A DNA stretch of 64,000 nt, taken from the NCBI GenBank assembly GCA_004369085.1, contig ML210169.1:124001-188000 (forward strand). Direction: 5' to 3'. Shown here piece by piece: positions 34,891-47,605 of the stretch. The DNA comes from Coprinopsis marcescibilis. Lineage: Eukaryota; Basidiomycota; Agaricomycetes; Agaricales; Psathyrellaceae. The translations under genes were made by a program, and so were the position numbers. The notes under the pieces are model-generated. The model searched no databases, was not told the origin of the DNA, and saw only the letters and a list, made by a program, of their open reading frames with translations. Positions within the stretch are counted from its first letter, which is position 1. The number at the start of each line of letters is the position of its first letter.

Positions 34891-35720
34891 GAAGGTGAAA
34901 ATCTATCTTAAATAGATGTTTACTATCGATCGAAGTAAATAGGAATAAAGACTATTAAAGAGTCCGTACAAGGTAGGCGCGCGCCAAAGCTAACGCGCCG
35001 AGCCGCGAGTGTGCCAAGCACTTATACCTTCGACACGCCCAGGTCTGATGATGCCTTGAAACATATATGGTTTGGGATGGTGCGATAAGCACCATTGATT
35101 TCGGGACGGCATTACATACATCATTGCGATGATATAATGTATTATTATACTCGTTCTATGTAATGGCTGCATCTCATCCAAACCTCATCGTGATGCTTAC
35201 ATGCATATAATGACCATCCGCGACCACGCCATCCGACAGTTTCGGATCCGGAGCAAGTTCCGCGAGCGCTCGCCGCTCACTCCCAAACTTATGCCTACGA
35301 CAATATCATAATCATTCGGTGTAGAATAATGCATATCTGTTGAAACTTGACGACACATTCGGGCCCCGGTGGGTTAGAACTTAAGGAAGGTTGAGGTTCA
35401 ATTCAATGTCTTTGATGCCTCAAGGCTGAAATCAAAGCCACGCCCGGGCTTCAAGTAAGGCTCAGAAGTACTGCACCTCGTCAAGCCCGGCTCGAAAAAT
35501 AAACCGGCTTCAAATCGAAATCATAAGGTGCGCCACTTCGCTATGTAGCAATCAATATCTGAAACCTAAGGCGCTCACACTATATCTGATTTGATGAACG
35601 CTGGATAATTGATTGCGGGCCAGAATGCCTCAATTCATGGACCCACATTGACATAAAAAGCCAAACCACATATGTCTGAACCGCCGCCTGCGCCCGCGAA
35701 ACGACTTCTCCCACCATCAA
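34891..35720. other. Repeat-rich intergenic sequence
   Basis: About 830 bases between the repeat patch and the next gene. Base composition shifts and stop codons are frequent in all frames. No gene, RNA or clear terminal repeat is visible. Confidence 0.4.
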
Positions 35721-37406
35721 ATGGATTCAGGCTTGGTGGGAGATGACGTGCAAGGACTTTTAGCTCAAGCGCTCTGGAGAGCACAGTTATCCAACGTATG
35801 TAGGAATTATTGGCTGTCCAAGAGTGTTATTAATCCTCCTGTGTAGTTCATCGCAGGTGGGTACCGTATTTTCAAGAACACGACACTGTAGCTCAACGTG
35901 TTTCATATCTATTCATTGCCATTTGCCTTCAGTGGGTTTTTACATCATCATGGTATCCACTGTCAGCTACCCATAGTGGGCTCGTAACTTACACAGATAT
36001 AGCTTCTTGAGCTGTTTGAGAATCTGCCTCTGGAAGTGAGTACAGCAGAAGCGTCCCAACCACGGTACCATAGTCAACTCTCTCTAGGTCGACCTGATTT
36101 GGGTCTCCAAGTCAAGTTTTGTGAAGTTTACTTACTTCCTCACCCGTTATGTGGGGCTCCTGTATATGTCCATAAGCATTGTCTGTGAGTTCGTAGTTCT
36201 TCCTTCCTAAAACAGCACTAATACTAGCAACACTAACCCCAGACCAGCTCGAGCCAACTATCCCTGAAAAGGCATTTAAATCTCTCTTTGCATCGTGAGA
36301 CTCTCCATTGAGATGCATCCTTAGGTCTGCTACGGTTTATTCCTGACTCTTGCTAGTGAGTTAATACCTGAGCTTAGTTGTTGTGATTGATTTTTCTGAC
36401 AAGCCTAGCTCTGGGAGCCATCCATGTACTGGGAGCAGAAGGTAAATATAGTTTATTCCCGCCTTATCTTAGCGCAATCATCATCTATGTTAGGTTTGTT
36501 GTACTTCCAAGTTTTGGCAATTTCGACAAACGGGAGGTTTGTCAAGGTATTTCTCATTGCCCAATTCCTTGTGAGTGACAACAATAGTACGCCGAGAACC
36601 TGCGCTGTAAGTTGACATATACTTTTCATTATCTAGGCATTATTAGTGTTTTCGATTGTTTCGAATACTAAGATCTTCTTGGACACCAAATGTAAGTCTC
36701 CCATTCAGGGCAACTCAAGGTTTGAAGCTGACATAACGACGTCAAGACATTGTAAATCCGCTTCTAACAGCACCAATCTGCGTTCCAATAGGATTCCCTT
36801 TTATATGGAGTGGCATTGTGTTCGCCGTATTGTGCGTCAACCAGATATGTCCGTCCGGTATAACATCATTCTTTCTTTCACCCCTCCCTCATATGCCTTT
36901 TTCTAGCATTAATCCTCACGACCTTGATTGTCGCCTATCGCAAATACACCAGTCTAAGAAGCACTCTCCTCACTGTTCTCCTGAAAAATGGGTTTGCGTA
37001 TTGGTGTATCATCTTAGGTGAGTTGTCAGATCCTGATGATGACTTTTCAAGGTTGATGTTGAAGGGCAGTCATCAATGGGGTTATTACCATCTCGGGCCT
37101 CCTCGAATGGGTACGTTTGCTAGCTGTATCTCGCATTCTCATGGGTAACGATGTGCCGTATCACAGACCGACGTTTACTTCGCTTTAATGACGTAAGTTC
37201 AAATTTAACCTACCTCCTTTCCATTATCGTCGAGTACTTATGCTCACGAACTTTCATTCAGGCCTATGCTTGTCGCACAGAACCTACTATCGACTCGTGG
37301 TATACTCGCAATCCGTGAGGCCGCCAGAGGTGAATCAATGGACTCAATCCAGCTTGGTTCGATGCAATTTGCGCCTGGTGTTACTTCAAGCCAAATACAA
37401 GACTAA
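35721..37406 (+). CDS. DUF6533-type seven-helix membrane protein (paralogue C)
   Basis: Starts MDSGLVGDDVQGLLAQALWR at 35721. Very short exons lead to the DUF6533 block LFENLPLEVDLIWVSKSSFV and KFTYFLTRYVGLLYMSISIV. Later helices include GFPFIWSGIVFAVLCVNQI (about 36790) and LILTTLIVAYRKYTSLRST with LLKNGFAYWCIIL (about 36915-37015). The terminal exon carries PMLVAQNLLSTRGILAIREA and ends SSQIQD with a stop at 37404. All family landmarks occur in the right order, so the gene is probably functional, though several tiny exons were not placed exactly. It is tail-to-tail with its closest neighbour paralogue at 37664-39289. Confidence 0.68.
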
Positions 37407-37663
37407 ACGTCGTTCATTAATTCGATGCACTAGCTGTACTAGCATAGCTTTCAGGACACCAACAGGACACTAGGTCTTCACTTTTAAAACCAGTCACTGA
37501 AGTAGAAACGGATATGTATGAGATATATAGACTGATACTATCAGCTGGGGTCTGTAAGATAGAGATGATAATGAAGTTTGAACTTGGAAAAGCCTTGCTC
37601 AAAGGAGAGTTGGTTGGGATTCCGTCGTGGTTTTTGCGGAATAGATGAATATGAAAGAGTGGA

Positions 37664-39289
37664 TTACCATTGAGTGTCCCTTGTTCCAACATTTGAATTA
37701 AAGCGCATAGTCTCCAACTGTGACAGGTCTTGCGAAGCGATGTGGTCAGAGCTTCTTAGAGCGAGAAGGCTCCTGGTAGAGAGGGCGCTCTGGAAAACAG
37801 AGGAGGGCCTGAAGTCCCCATGACTGTCAATGTCTGCGGTTATCCTCCTTCAGCTGAAACTAGAACGTACACGGCTAGGAGAAAATATAAACCAGTCTTG
37901 ACACGAAGTATGAGTACACAGCCTGCGAAGAGATTGAGGCAGAGACGCACCAGGTTTCGCAATGCCGAAACGGTTATGGCAATATAAACAACTATTTGAT
38001 CCTTTTCAGGATATCGGGAACCCAGATAGTAATTAACGCTTACCAGAAATAAGGCACCAGTATATCAACCCGTTCCTAAAAAAGACGAGGAACAGGGTGC
38101 TCTTCCAACCACTGTACTTGCGATAGGCGAGTAGCAGTGTGATAGTGATGAGTGCTGCAGCCGCGGACGGCCTACATTCAGACCAGGTGTTTTTCGGCAA
38201 CAGATACTCATGTCACTCACTGATTTGACTAACGCACAGTGTGGTGAATATCACAGAGCCCCAATGAAGCGAGACAGTCGGGTTGCATTTTGGGGTAGAT
38301 GACACCGGATCGATGGCTGCGGTTGGTCAGCTCGAGTTAAATGGGGAAGAAACGGTGAAGTTAATATGTACAGACGTTGTAATCCGCTCAAGATGAAGTG
38401 GTTGGAAACGCCTGCCACGGTGAGGATGGCCTTGAGTATCACATCGGAGCTTCAGTGTCCGTTGTACTCGCATCACTGACGGGGGACTCACCAGAAATTG
38501 GAATGACAAGAAACATTTAGCGATAACCGTGTTCCCCGAGATCGCCCACACCTGCAAATAAAGCAGTACTATGATGGCAGAGGTTGAGTAAACGGTGGTT
38601 TGGTCGAGTAACCGGCGTTGTTACCTTCCGATGATATAGAATTGATGGTACCAACCACTGTACCAGCATCAGTACTAGCTAGCTGAGACAGACGATCTCA
38701 GCCGAACTTACCCATGAGCACCACGTACATCTTGTTACAGCCCTGAATATCTCAGCTTGAGCTATCCACCAGAAGTTGTGGTTTGGGTTTAGTAGATGGG
38801 TACTCACGTCTCCGACAATTCCTGGGTCGAAAAGATCTGTCGACCAGTCAAGGTTGTCAGGGAACGTTACATCGCCAAGCGTTCGCCTGGAGAACTCAGA
38901 AACTCACAAACCAGGTTGAGAGTCATCAGGATAAGCCCAATATATCGAGCCATAAAATAAACGGCCCTCACTAGGCTTGTTTTCGAGAACCACACCAGCT
39001 CTACCTCCTGGGGAAACGTCTGCAGGTAATCAGCGACCTAGAGGATGATAAACCGCCTAACTCTGATGCAAGGCTACTGAGATACAGACCAGCAGCGTGA
39101 AAAAAGACGCTTGGGAGGTCCAGGTCAGACATGGGTATCAGCAGCTCTGCTTAATGACATACCTGCTACATACTGGCGTAAGTCAGAAAATGTGACAATT
39201 CTCTTGGAGGGAACAACACTCACATTTCCCGCCCTCGCGTGCTCCATCAGTCGCAAGATATCACTGGCAGCATCCAGTGACCGAGACAT
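37664..39289 (-). CDS. DUF6533-type seven-helix membrane protein (paralogue D)
   Basis: Starts MSRSLDAASDILRLMEHARA at 39289, ending exon 1 in GN before a GTGAGTG donor. The DUF6533 block is VADYLQTFPQEVELVWFSKT and RAVYFMARYIGLILMTLNLV (about 39040-38910). A later membrane exon reads ALITITLLLAYRKYSGWKST and FFRNGLIYWCLIS (about 38190-38050). The last exon contains FQSALSTRSLLALRSSD and ends TRDTQW at 37664. The YRKY...ST...NG..YWC pattern is shared with paralogue C and differs from paralogues A and B, which suggests a local duplication. Middle exon limits are approximate. Confidence 0.7.
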
Positions 39290-40242
39290 GTCCAAGTATA
39301 GCTCCTACGGGGCTCGTAGGGCCGGGGTTTCTCCCCGTACGACAACAGCTACGTGGTATGAATTTGAACCCGGGGCGAGGAGTACTTGAAGCGACGGGCA
39401 CACAGATTCGCGGGCGGAGCGACCCAAAATGGGCAACACCAAAACGGGTACAATCAGGCCCAATCCACGGGTATTATCGTTTCAACGCAGCCTGCCGCCA
39501 GACATACTTCGGCAAGCATCGCTCTCAGGGGCGCTGACGTGTTTGGTGTGGGTAAGGACGGGGAGCATGGGAGCGGAGAGGAGGCCAGTCCGACTGCCAG
39601 CGGTCGCGGTATTGACAGCTGACTCCGTTACATAATTGAAACGGCGGCGATAACTTTGCTACTTGTCGTGGCGAAGTTAGGATAGCCAGAACGTCTGGTC
39701 TGTTGCTTATCCAGGTGCCTACTGCGTAACCTGGCCAGCTGGCGGATTTGAGCTCCAACACAAGACAGTAGATACGCAGATAATCTATTTCATGATATAA
39801 TTCAGAGACTGTACTGAATGTAATGCAGTACGCAGGGTTGCGTTGCAGTGAGCAAATCAACGGCCCACCGTCAACCCAATAGCAAAAGGATATTGTACAC
39901 GAATTGTAAAGCTTTAACTTAGATTTGTACTTAGCGTAATAGCAAAGAGAGTAGTATCGGATGCAGGTTAGTTCGAGATATGGATAAGGATAAAGGACCA
40001 AGACAAGACAAATGGCGAAGGTAGATGATGAACAAACGGAAGATATAAAAGAGAAGAGAGAGAAGAATCACCAAATTGATCCAAAACAACAGGCATGGCC
40101 GAGGATGCAAAAAGAACTGAACGATAGTAGATGAACGAACGTAAGTATTCAAGGAAAAATAACCAAGAAAAAGAAAAAAGGAAGTGAAAGATGAAAAGAA
40201 CGGACAGAACACATAAAGCATTCACAACATCACACCCACAAA
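39290..40242. other. Intergenic region
   Basis: About 950 bases between the DUF6533 gene D start and the 3' end of the giant protein. An AT- and purine-rich stretch at about 40000-40200 is likely 3' untranslated sequence of the giant gene. No convincing gene is seen. Confidence 0.4.
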
Positions 40243-43200
40243 TCACCACTCACTATCGCCCTCCCTTGACACCAAGCCCCCGCTCCTCAAAGCGAACCTC
40301 AACAGCTCGCCGTCTTCCATATCCTCCCTCCACTGGGCACCCAAATCCAGGCTCTCCATCTCACCCAACAACATCTCATGCTCCGGCTTTAAAAACAAGC
40401 TCCCCGGACTCCCAGTCCCATGACTCGTCGCAATCGAGAAATTCGCAGTCGTAGGCGAGATATTTACACTCCTCCCCAGCTCCTCGCGTTCCTTGTCCTC
40501 CCCACCACACACAGTGACAACCTCTGTCACCGACGTCCCGGTCATCGAAACGTCATGTTCATAAAAATACGAATCTCGGTTCCAGTTGTGTTGGTCATGA
40601 TCGTCGTATGGTGATTCTTCCTCAACTCCGTCAGCAAAGCTACCCGACTCATAGAGCTGGTCGCCATGAAGCTCATATGCACCGCCGTTCCTTCCAACCT
40701 CATCGAAATCAGCCTCGTTCTCCCTATTCCGCAACCCCATGCCCCGCCTCCCTAAACTGCCTTTGTGACTCGAACCACTGTCAAAGCCCCTTCCAGGATC
40801 TTCGTTAAGCAACATTGACATATTCGAAGGTGGAACAGGGAATATCGAAGAAGAGTTGCTCGGCCTCCTCGAATGGCCTTTTGCACTAGAGAATGAAAGG
40901 GAGTTCGATGAGATGGTCGAAGTGGGTCGCGATGGTCGTCTCCGTAGGTCCATATGTTCTGTGAGAAGGTCGTCGCCATTCGGCGTGGCGTCTGCATCTT
41001 CTTCAGGCGGGCTAGGAGTGGCAGTCCTCGAACTCCTCATCGAAGAACCCGAATAGTGTCCATTGACACCCGGCACAGTCAAAAAGTCACCGCCTGCCAC
41101 AGCAGCCCCAGCATCTCCCCTGTACCTCAGGCTCCCACCGCTCATCTTGACCATAGGGGTTTTCATCATCCAACCGTCTGTCGGATACAGCTTTGGCTGG
41201 TTAGATACATTGTGCCCGTCGAGGGTCCCCATCGAACCGCTTGCACCCAGCATGTGCTTCCTCATCTCCTCATTAACCCTCCTCATCTCCTCCCACTCCC
41301 TCTTCCACCTCTCGCTATCTGCCCTCCATCTTTCGCACTCTGCCCTCCACATATCACATTCTCTTTCCCTCCTCTCAATCTCCCTCTCCCACTTCTCCTT
41401 CTCTTCCTCCCTCTTCCTATCTGTCAGCTGATTGTTGTTGGTGGCAGCTTGAAGTGACGCCACCCGCTCCCGGACGTCGTTATTTTCCTCCCTTAACATC
41501 CTCACAGTTCTCTGCGAATCCGATAGCGCTCCAAGGAGTGCAGCCATCTCAGACGAATGCTTGTCCCTCAAATCACGTATCATGTCTTCCCGCTCCCTCT
41601 CCCGTTCACGATCTGCGCGAACAAGATAACCTGAAACACTGGTGGCGGCTGTACTCCCTGAGACAGTCGAGCGCGGTGTGTCAGCCGGACGTCCCTGTCC
41701 CCATTCTCTATCGCGTTCTCGATCTCTATCCCGACCCCACATATCCCGGTCGCGGCTCCCACTTGAAGTCGTGAAGGTCGGACTCTCCATCAAACCACCG
41801 CCGCCTCCATTCGAGGTGGAAAAGGACCCACTCCCTCTCTTTCCATCTTTCTCGCGATCCCTGTCACGAACATCCCTTCCTCCCCCAAACCCAGCTTCCG
41901 AAAACGCCATCCTCGAAGCCGCACGGGGGTGTCCATTCCCATATCCAGCTCCATTCACAATGGGAGAACCATTGTATCCACCAGACGCAGTCGACCCACT
42001 CGCAGGGCCAGCATACTCCGACGCAGCTCTCACAGAACTAAACCTCCCATGCCCACTTGCACTATTCCCACCACCACTAAACCCAGCACTCAAAGGTGAG
42101 GGCCCTAAAACCACACTCCCGCTCCTATCCCTTGACCGCCTCCACTCCGTTCTTTGCAAGTGTAGATTCCGCTCCCCGCGTTCCTCCTGCACAGGAGTTT
42201 GCAACCCCCTTTCCCTCTCCTCCATATCACCCCTCAACCTCTCCAAGGCCCTCTCACCCGCTCGGTCTCTTTCCAAAAGCCGCTCGCGCTCTCCCAGTCT
42301 GTCCATGGCCCGTTCACGCTCCGCCGTTCGCTCTCGTTCGAAATTTCTATCACCCCGCTCTCTATCTCGATCGGCGAACCTGTCCGCCCCTCTATCTCTA
42401 TCTCTCTCTCTATCACCCTCCCTCTCCCTTTCCCGCTCAGAATCCCGATCCAGCAACCCAGCGGCCCTGAAGGCTTTGCTCGCAAACATTCCCCCACCAG
42501 CTCCAGCCGTATAATCCGACAAGCTCATGCTCGTGCTAGGTCTCTGAATCGCATGACCATGCTCGCTATTCGTCGCGCTATTCACGCCGCCGTTGAGGTT
42601 ACTTTTGGTGAACGAGTTAACGTGGTGGCCGTTGGCCAGGTTGACGTGGCTGGCATGGGCAGAGGAGCTGTGGTTGCTGGAGGAATTGGAATTGGACGTC
42701 TTGATAGCACCTGGAGCTAACCGATCCCTGCCAACACGCGTCCTTGCACTCCTCGCCTCGATGTCAACGCCTCGCTCTTGCACACTCATACTTCGTTTCC
42801 GTGACCGATAGTCGCTGATACTCGACGCGGCTGAAGGTGAGGCGTTGTATGAAGAAGAAGGGATCTGAGGTGAGTTATTGTTGGTGTACGATGGCGAGTT
42901 GTTGTTGGTATACTCCGGAGAATTACTGTTCGTATATGAGGGCGAGTTGTTTGCGGTGTTGTATGCCGTTGAGGGGTTGTGGGACGCAGAGTCACCCTTA
43001 TAACCCTAAACATAGTTTCAAAAATCATGAGTACCTCTCTGTAATGCCAATTACTACCACATACCTGGCTCGAACTTCGAGTTAACCCGGCCCCATTAAC
43101 ACCTAAATGAGTCGAGCTCGTGTCCCTCGAGAAATCCAAAAAGGACGAAGCAGCCTCCGATACGGCGTCCTTGCCTGAATCCGCTAGAGTCTGCAACGAA

Positions 43201-45662
43201 CTCGTCCTTTCCCTCTCCTCTCCTCTCCCATCCATAGCACCAACAGGAGTACCGGGACTAGGTGTTGTAGCAGTACTCGTCATCGTCAAACCACTCGCAC
43301 TCGAGGCACCCGCACTTTCAACACCAAAGATGCTCCTCTCCGGTGACGGTGAAGGCCTTGCACTAGTAGGCGGAGCAGTCGAAAGATTGTTAAGCATAGA
43401 GACCCTTTTCCTGTGGTCGTTCGCGTTCGCGTTGGAATTGACCGCGACAACCCTGCTCGAAAACGGCGTCGGCGGTGGCACTGCTGGACCCATAGCGGCC
43501 GAAACCGATCCAGGACTCCTCCGCTGAACCTCGAACGACGTCCTCCTCATCCCACCTACACTCGCACTCCCACCTCGCGGGATATCCAAGGAAGGTCTCC
43601 TCGGCGTCATGAAGCCATGATCCCCAGCATTAGTACCGGGGTTGCGAGGTTTCCAAGGCCATCGAGATTTAGTCGTGCTCGCCAGTTGCTGCTGCTGTTG
43701 GGGAGTGTGTTGTGGCGAGTCCAGTGACCCCTGAGATGGGGCTGGTGAAAGGACAAACTGTGGTTGAGGGGGTAGTCCAGTCGAGTTGCTTGAGGCGGTG
43801 GAGACGGAGGAGCCTGTGCTGGATGATAGGGCGGATCGTTCTCTGTCACTCGTGCTACTCCCGCCTACGCCCAAAGTCGACGCAGAGCTTAAGGCTGAAC
43901 TGCCCTTGGGCACGTATGTGTATGCTCCCGGTCGCGAATCCAGCGAAGCCCTGCCCACTGGACCACAGTTCGCGTGCTGCATTTGCGTACGAGTGGGCGA
44001 GGGGGGTGAAGATAGTGATAGTGCGATACGAGGAAGATTGGAGTGCTTTGAAAGGGGTGTGGCCGAAATCGCCCTGGACGTCGAGGTGGTGGCGGTAGAG
44101 GTAGATGTAGAGGCAAGTGCAATGGCGGTCCTGGTGATCGGCGTGGGTGTGGCAAAGGACATCATGGACACACCGCCCGAGTCGTTAGATATAGTCGTAT
44201 CCCCATCTCCTGGTGTCCCGCCATTCTTTGACACGCCTAGAAGGAAATTCCTAAGCGATGTGCGTGGAGGTGGTTTGCCCTTTCCGATGCCTATACCCAG
44301 GCCAACCCCACTAGGTAGCGAAGGTGATGGCACATGCCTCCTACCTCCCTCTGTGGCGTTGAAGTGTTTGCCAGTAGATGCTGACAATGATGAAGACGCC
44401 GTAGGGTTGAAGCCAATGGCGGGCAGTGGAGTGACAGCAGACGCAGAAAGTAACGTCCGTTTCGGCGCCGGCGTCGAGGTCGGTACGGCTGGCAAAGCTG
44501 ACGGAGAAGACGGGTTTGAACCAATTCTCCCATTGAAAGACATCCCATTCGGGGTTGTGGGCGACGAAGGAGGGAACCTGGGCGTCGTGGGTGTTGTAAC
44601 CGGACTCGAAGCTTTGCGCACGGGTATCTGCGAAGATATTTCCTTCCCCTGTTTCCTGGTTAGGGAATTGGGGCTCAGCAAAGCGGCCAACGTGGGCTCG
44701 ACGTTGTCCAGGGCGAATGAGTTGTCCGCATCGTATGAATCTGCGTCGATGATGACGGGAGCAGCCGAGGACGTGGTTCCCCAATGTTGCGCTGCGTCTG
44801 TCGCATGCATCGCGTCTAGCACTTCTTTCGTTAGTTCTGTTGGGTTAACGTGTAGGGAGGTGTCGGCATCGGATAGTCGGTCGAGGATCGCATTACTTCT
44901 GCCAGATGGAGACGTAGGCGATGGAGAGCCAGAGCTACCTGCACCGGGCGGTTGTAGCAGATGGAGGTGCTTGCTGACTCCTGAGCTATCTGCTTCGATG
45001 ATGGTAGAAAGTTCAAGTGACAGGGGCACCCCAGGCGAAGGCGTCCTTAGAATTGGAGCTAATCAAGGCATTAGTTCCATGTCAAAGAGAATTATACTCC
45101 ACGTACGCGTTGAAGCCTCGAAAGGCTGATAGTCCAACCTGGACAATGAAGCTGACCGTCTGATAGGCGGGTCAACCACCTGGCTATCGCTCCTACTCCT
45201 CTCGATTGCCATAACCGGTGCAAGCTCCCCATTCCCACTGCCCTTTGTCAATGACCCCTTTCTCTCCCTGGCCATTGACATCGACTTGCGTACTGAGCCG
45301 AATCCAAAGCTCGAGCTCCGTGTCGTACCTCCTGGTGAGGATGTGGCATGCGCTCCATTGGCATTCGCGTCCTTGTTGGCGCCAAAAGGCAGCAACGATC
45401 TTAGCGCACGAAACGAAGACATTCCAGAGTTTGAGGTGGATGCAGCGGTGGGCGGTTGCGGGCTGGCTGCCACCCCCAATGCTGGACTCCCCGTGGGGTA
45501 ACTCCCCATCGACTGGCGACCCGGGGAGACGGAATAGTTATTGTGTGTGTTTATTGAATGAGAGACGAGGTTTGTGTTGCTTGCACTGGCGAATGCATTG
45601 CGTTTGGGTTGCGAGGGGATGAATGTTGATGAATAGTTCGTCGAATGTTGACGTTGGGCCAT
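40243..45662 (-). CDS. Giant serine-rich, coiled-coil protein of unknown function
   Basis: Three large exons (45662 to about 45109; about 45057-43066; about 43008-40243) give about 1770 residues. It starts MAQRQHSTNYSSTFIPSQPK. Most of the protein is low-complexity Ser/Thr/Pro/Gly with many SPxR-like sites and is probably disordered. A repeat of SPSYTNNNSP and SPEYTNNNSP spans the exon 2-3 junction. A highly charged Arg/Glu/Asp segment (RDRERERERE-like, encoded at about 42290-42480) follows. A true coiled coil (LRDKHSSEMAALLGALSDSQ to EKWEREIERRERECDMWRAE) lies at about 41580-41270. The intron after SSSQ restores GYKGD in frame. I recognise no enzyme domain; a cytoskeletal or polarity scaffold is possible but unproven. 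Confidence 0.82.
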
Positions 45663-47605
45663 AGTGATTTTGTGAGCTGCGCGTCGTGTCGCACCGCCTT
45701 GCCCTGGTCGTCGTTCACAGAAACCTACGAGAGAAGCAGAGGCATAGCTGACGACAGCGGCATGAGCGCTGTACGCGACGGTTAAGGGGAAAGAAAGAAA
45801 TGGTGATGTGAAAAACAGCTGGCATCAAAGGAATACCCGCTAGTACAGAAAAGGAAAGATAGCGGGACTAAAGCTCCCGAGAGATGCCCCTGGAAGTCAT
45901 ACATTGACGGCGGGACCGTGAAAAGGAAGGTGGCAAGTCTTGGAGTTCATTAATTTGCAAAGTACTTTAAGTACTTGCATGAATAGAAGCGCTTATGAGT
46001 TGATAAACGGAAATCGGCGGGCGCTAAATAACTCCTTCGGATCCCTCCCAGACTGGAGCCGATATCTACGGTGCTCGCCTCGTTTGCTCACTCGGAGCAC
46101 TGAATAAGATTCCAGCGCCATCCCATTCAAATCTTGATATTTACGGATTGGCACAACTTGTCATTCGCGCCACTGAGAAGACATTACGATGGTCACCGTT
46201 ACTGCAGTCTCCACAATGCAAAAACGTCCTTTGATCATCCAAAGAGATTGCAAGGGCATGTCATTGGGGTAGAGCGCCTACAAAGATGCGAATCCTTGAG
46301 TACATTGAAGGGATGACAAAGTTTGAAACTATCAAACGCCCATCAAAACTTCGTGCTAAGCCTTGGTTGGTTGGCTGGGTATTGGCCGATGTGTTCGAAA
46401 TACCTTACCACTGGCAACATAAGCACCTTTCCCGAGGGAGCCAATGTAGTCTTCCAGTCACAGGTGCCCACCAGTTGGAATCGCCCCGGGCCATACATAT
46501 TTGACATGGTCATGGTCCTCGCTGTTGTCGTATTAGTAGGAGAAACTTCTCGAACAAACAGCGGTTTCGAACTCGAGCGTCAATTCCTTACATCAAGCTG
46601 TGAGTTTTAAAGTTGAATCTACCTCGGACTTGCAAAGTGCCTGCACACAGGTTAAAAGACCTGCCAAACGACACATACGGACGTCTGTCCCAGAACCAAG
46701 ACAATCACGAATTCGTCCCACGGCGCTACTCGTAGATACATCGGTAGGAACTTTCTCCGACGTTTGTTTGCGAGGCTCATTCGTTGAACCAGTCCGCACT
46801 TTCCAGCCATTCACTCTTACTATCTCCTCACGGGACTGTACTCCGCCATCGTAGCATTAGACACTTAAATTTACCCCCTGCTCCATGCTTCACACATAAT
46901 AGGCGGGGAAGACAGCGAAGGATGGTGGCGTTGATCGAGGGTCCCAACGATAAGTAGCCGAACTCTACCAACATGCTAAAGAGGAAGAAGGCGTCGGAAA
47001 AATGGAAGGGAAGGCCCGGCAATCATAAGATTTCGAGAAAGGTCGAGGGAGAGAAAGTTCTTTGAGGGAATGCAGAGAGCTTGGAGGGAAAAATGTTTGA
47101 ATATAGAAAATGGTAGAGCTGATGAGAGGAAACAGGCGCGCTATCTCGACGGAGTGCACCTAATGATAGCAGCAATCCGCTCAGAAAATAATCATTTCGT
47201 GGGGGCAAAGAAGCCCGACCTTGGGAATTTGCGGCGTACGGTCATCTTCTCATTGCATCGCGTGGCCTCATCACATACGCATCCTCACAATTTCTTGGCT
47301 AGTCCCTCAATGTTTATCCACGGCTCCCTCCAAGTTTACCCCAAGTCAACAAGAAGACGAGCTCTGAATAGTGATGGATAAATCCCGCATCGACTCGTTA
47401 TACAAGCTCCTTCCAGTTGCTCGGGATTTATATATCGAAGTTTCTAAAGGTACAAAAGACAGTGAAGTTCTTCTGGCGTTTCCGCCACTGCTTCTGCTTC
47501 GCATCTCCTGTTTCCGAGTAGGAGTGACAGCGAATTCCTCTTCGCACTCCACACGCTATCTCACTGGTTTCCTCGATTCACTCAAGATAAGACCAGTTTT
47601 CCAGG
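45663..47605. other. Divergent intergenic region
   Basis: About 1.9 kb between the giant gene and the AA9 gene. Both promoters must lie here. A near-palindrome (AAGTACTTTAAGTACTT) lies at about 45960-45977. Open frames are short and unconvincing. Confidence 0.45.

Noticed and set aside
35340..35420. Possible tRNA because of a GGTTCAATTC-like box
   Set aside because: No acceptor stem or anticodon arm can be built around it.
41642..42514. 290-codon plus-strand frame, and the 447-codon plus frame at 43786-45129
   Set aside because: Both are antisense shadows of the giant gene, produced by its Ser/Arg/Glu-rich codons.
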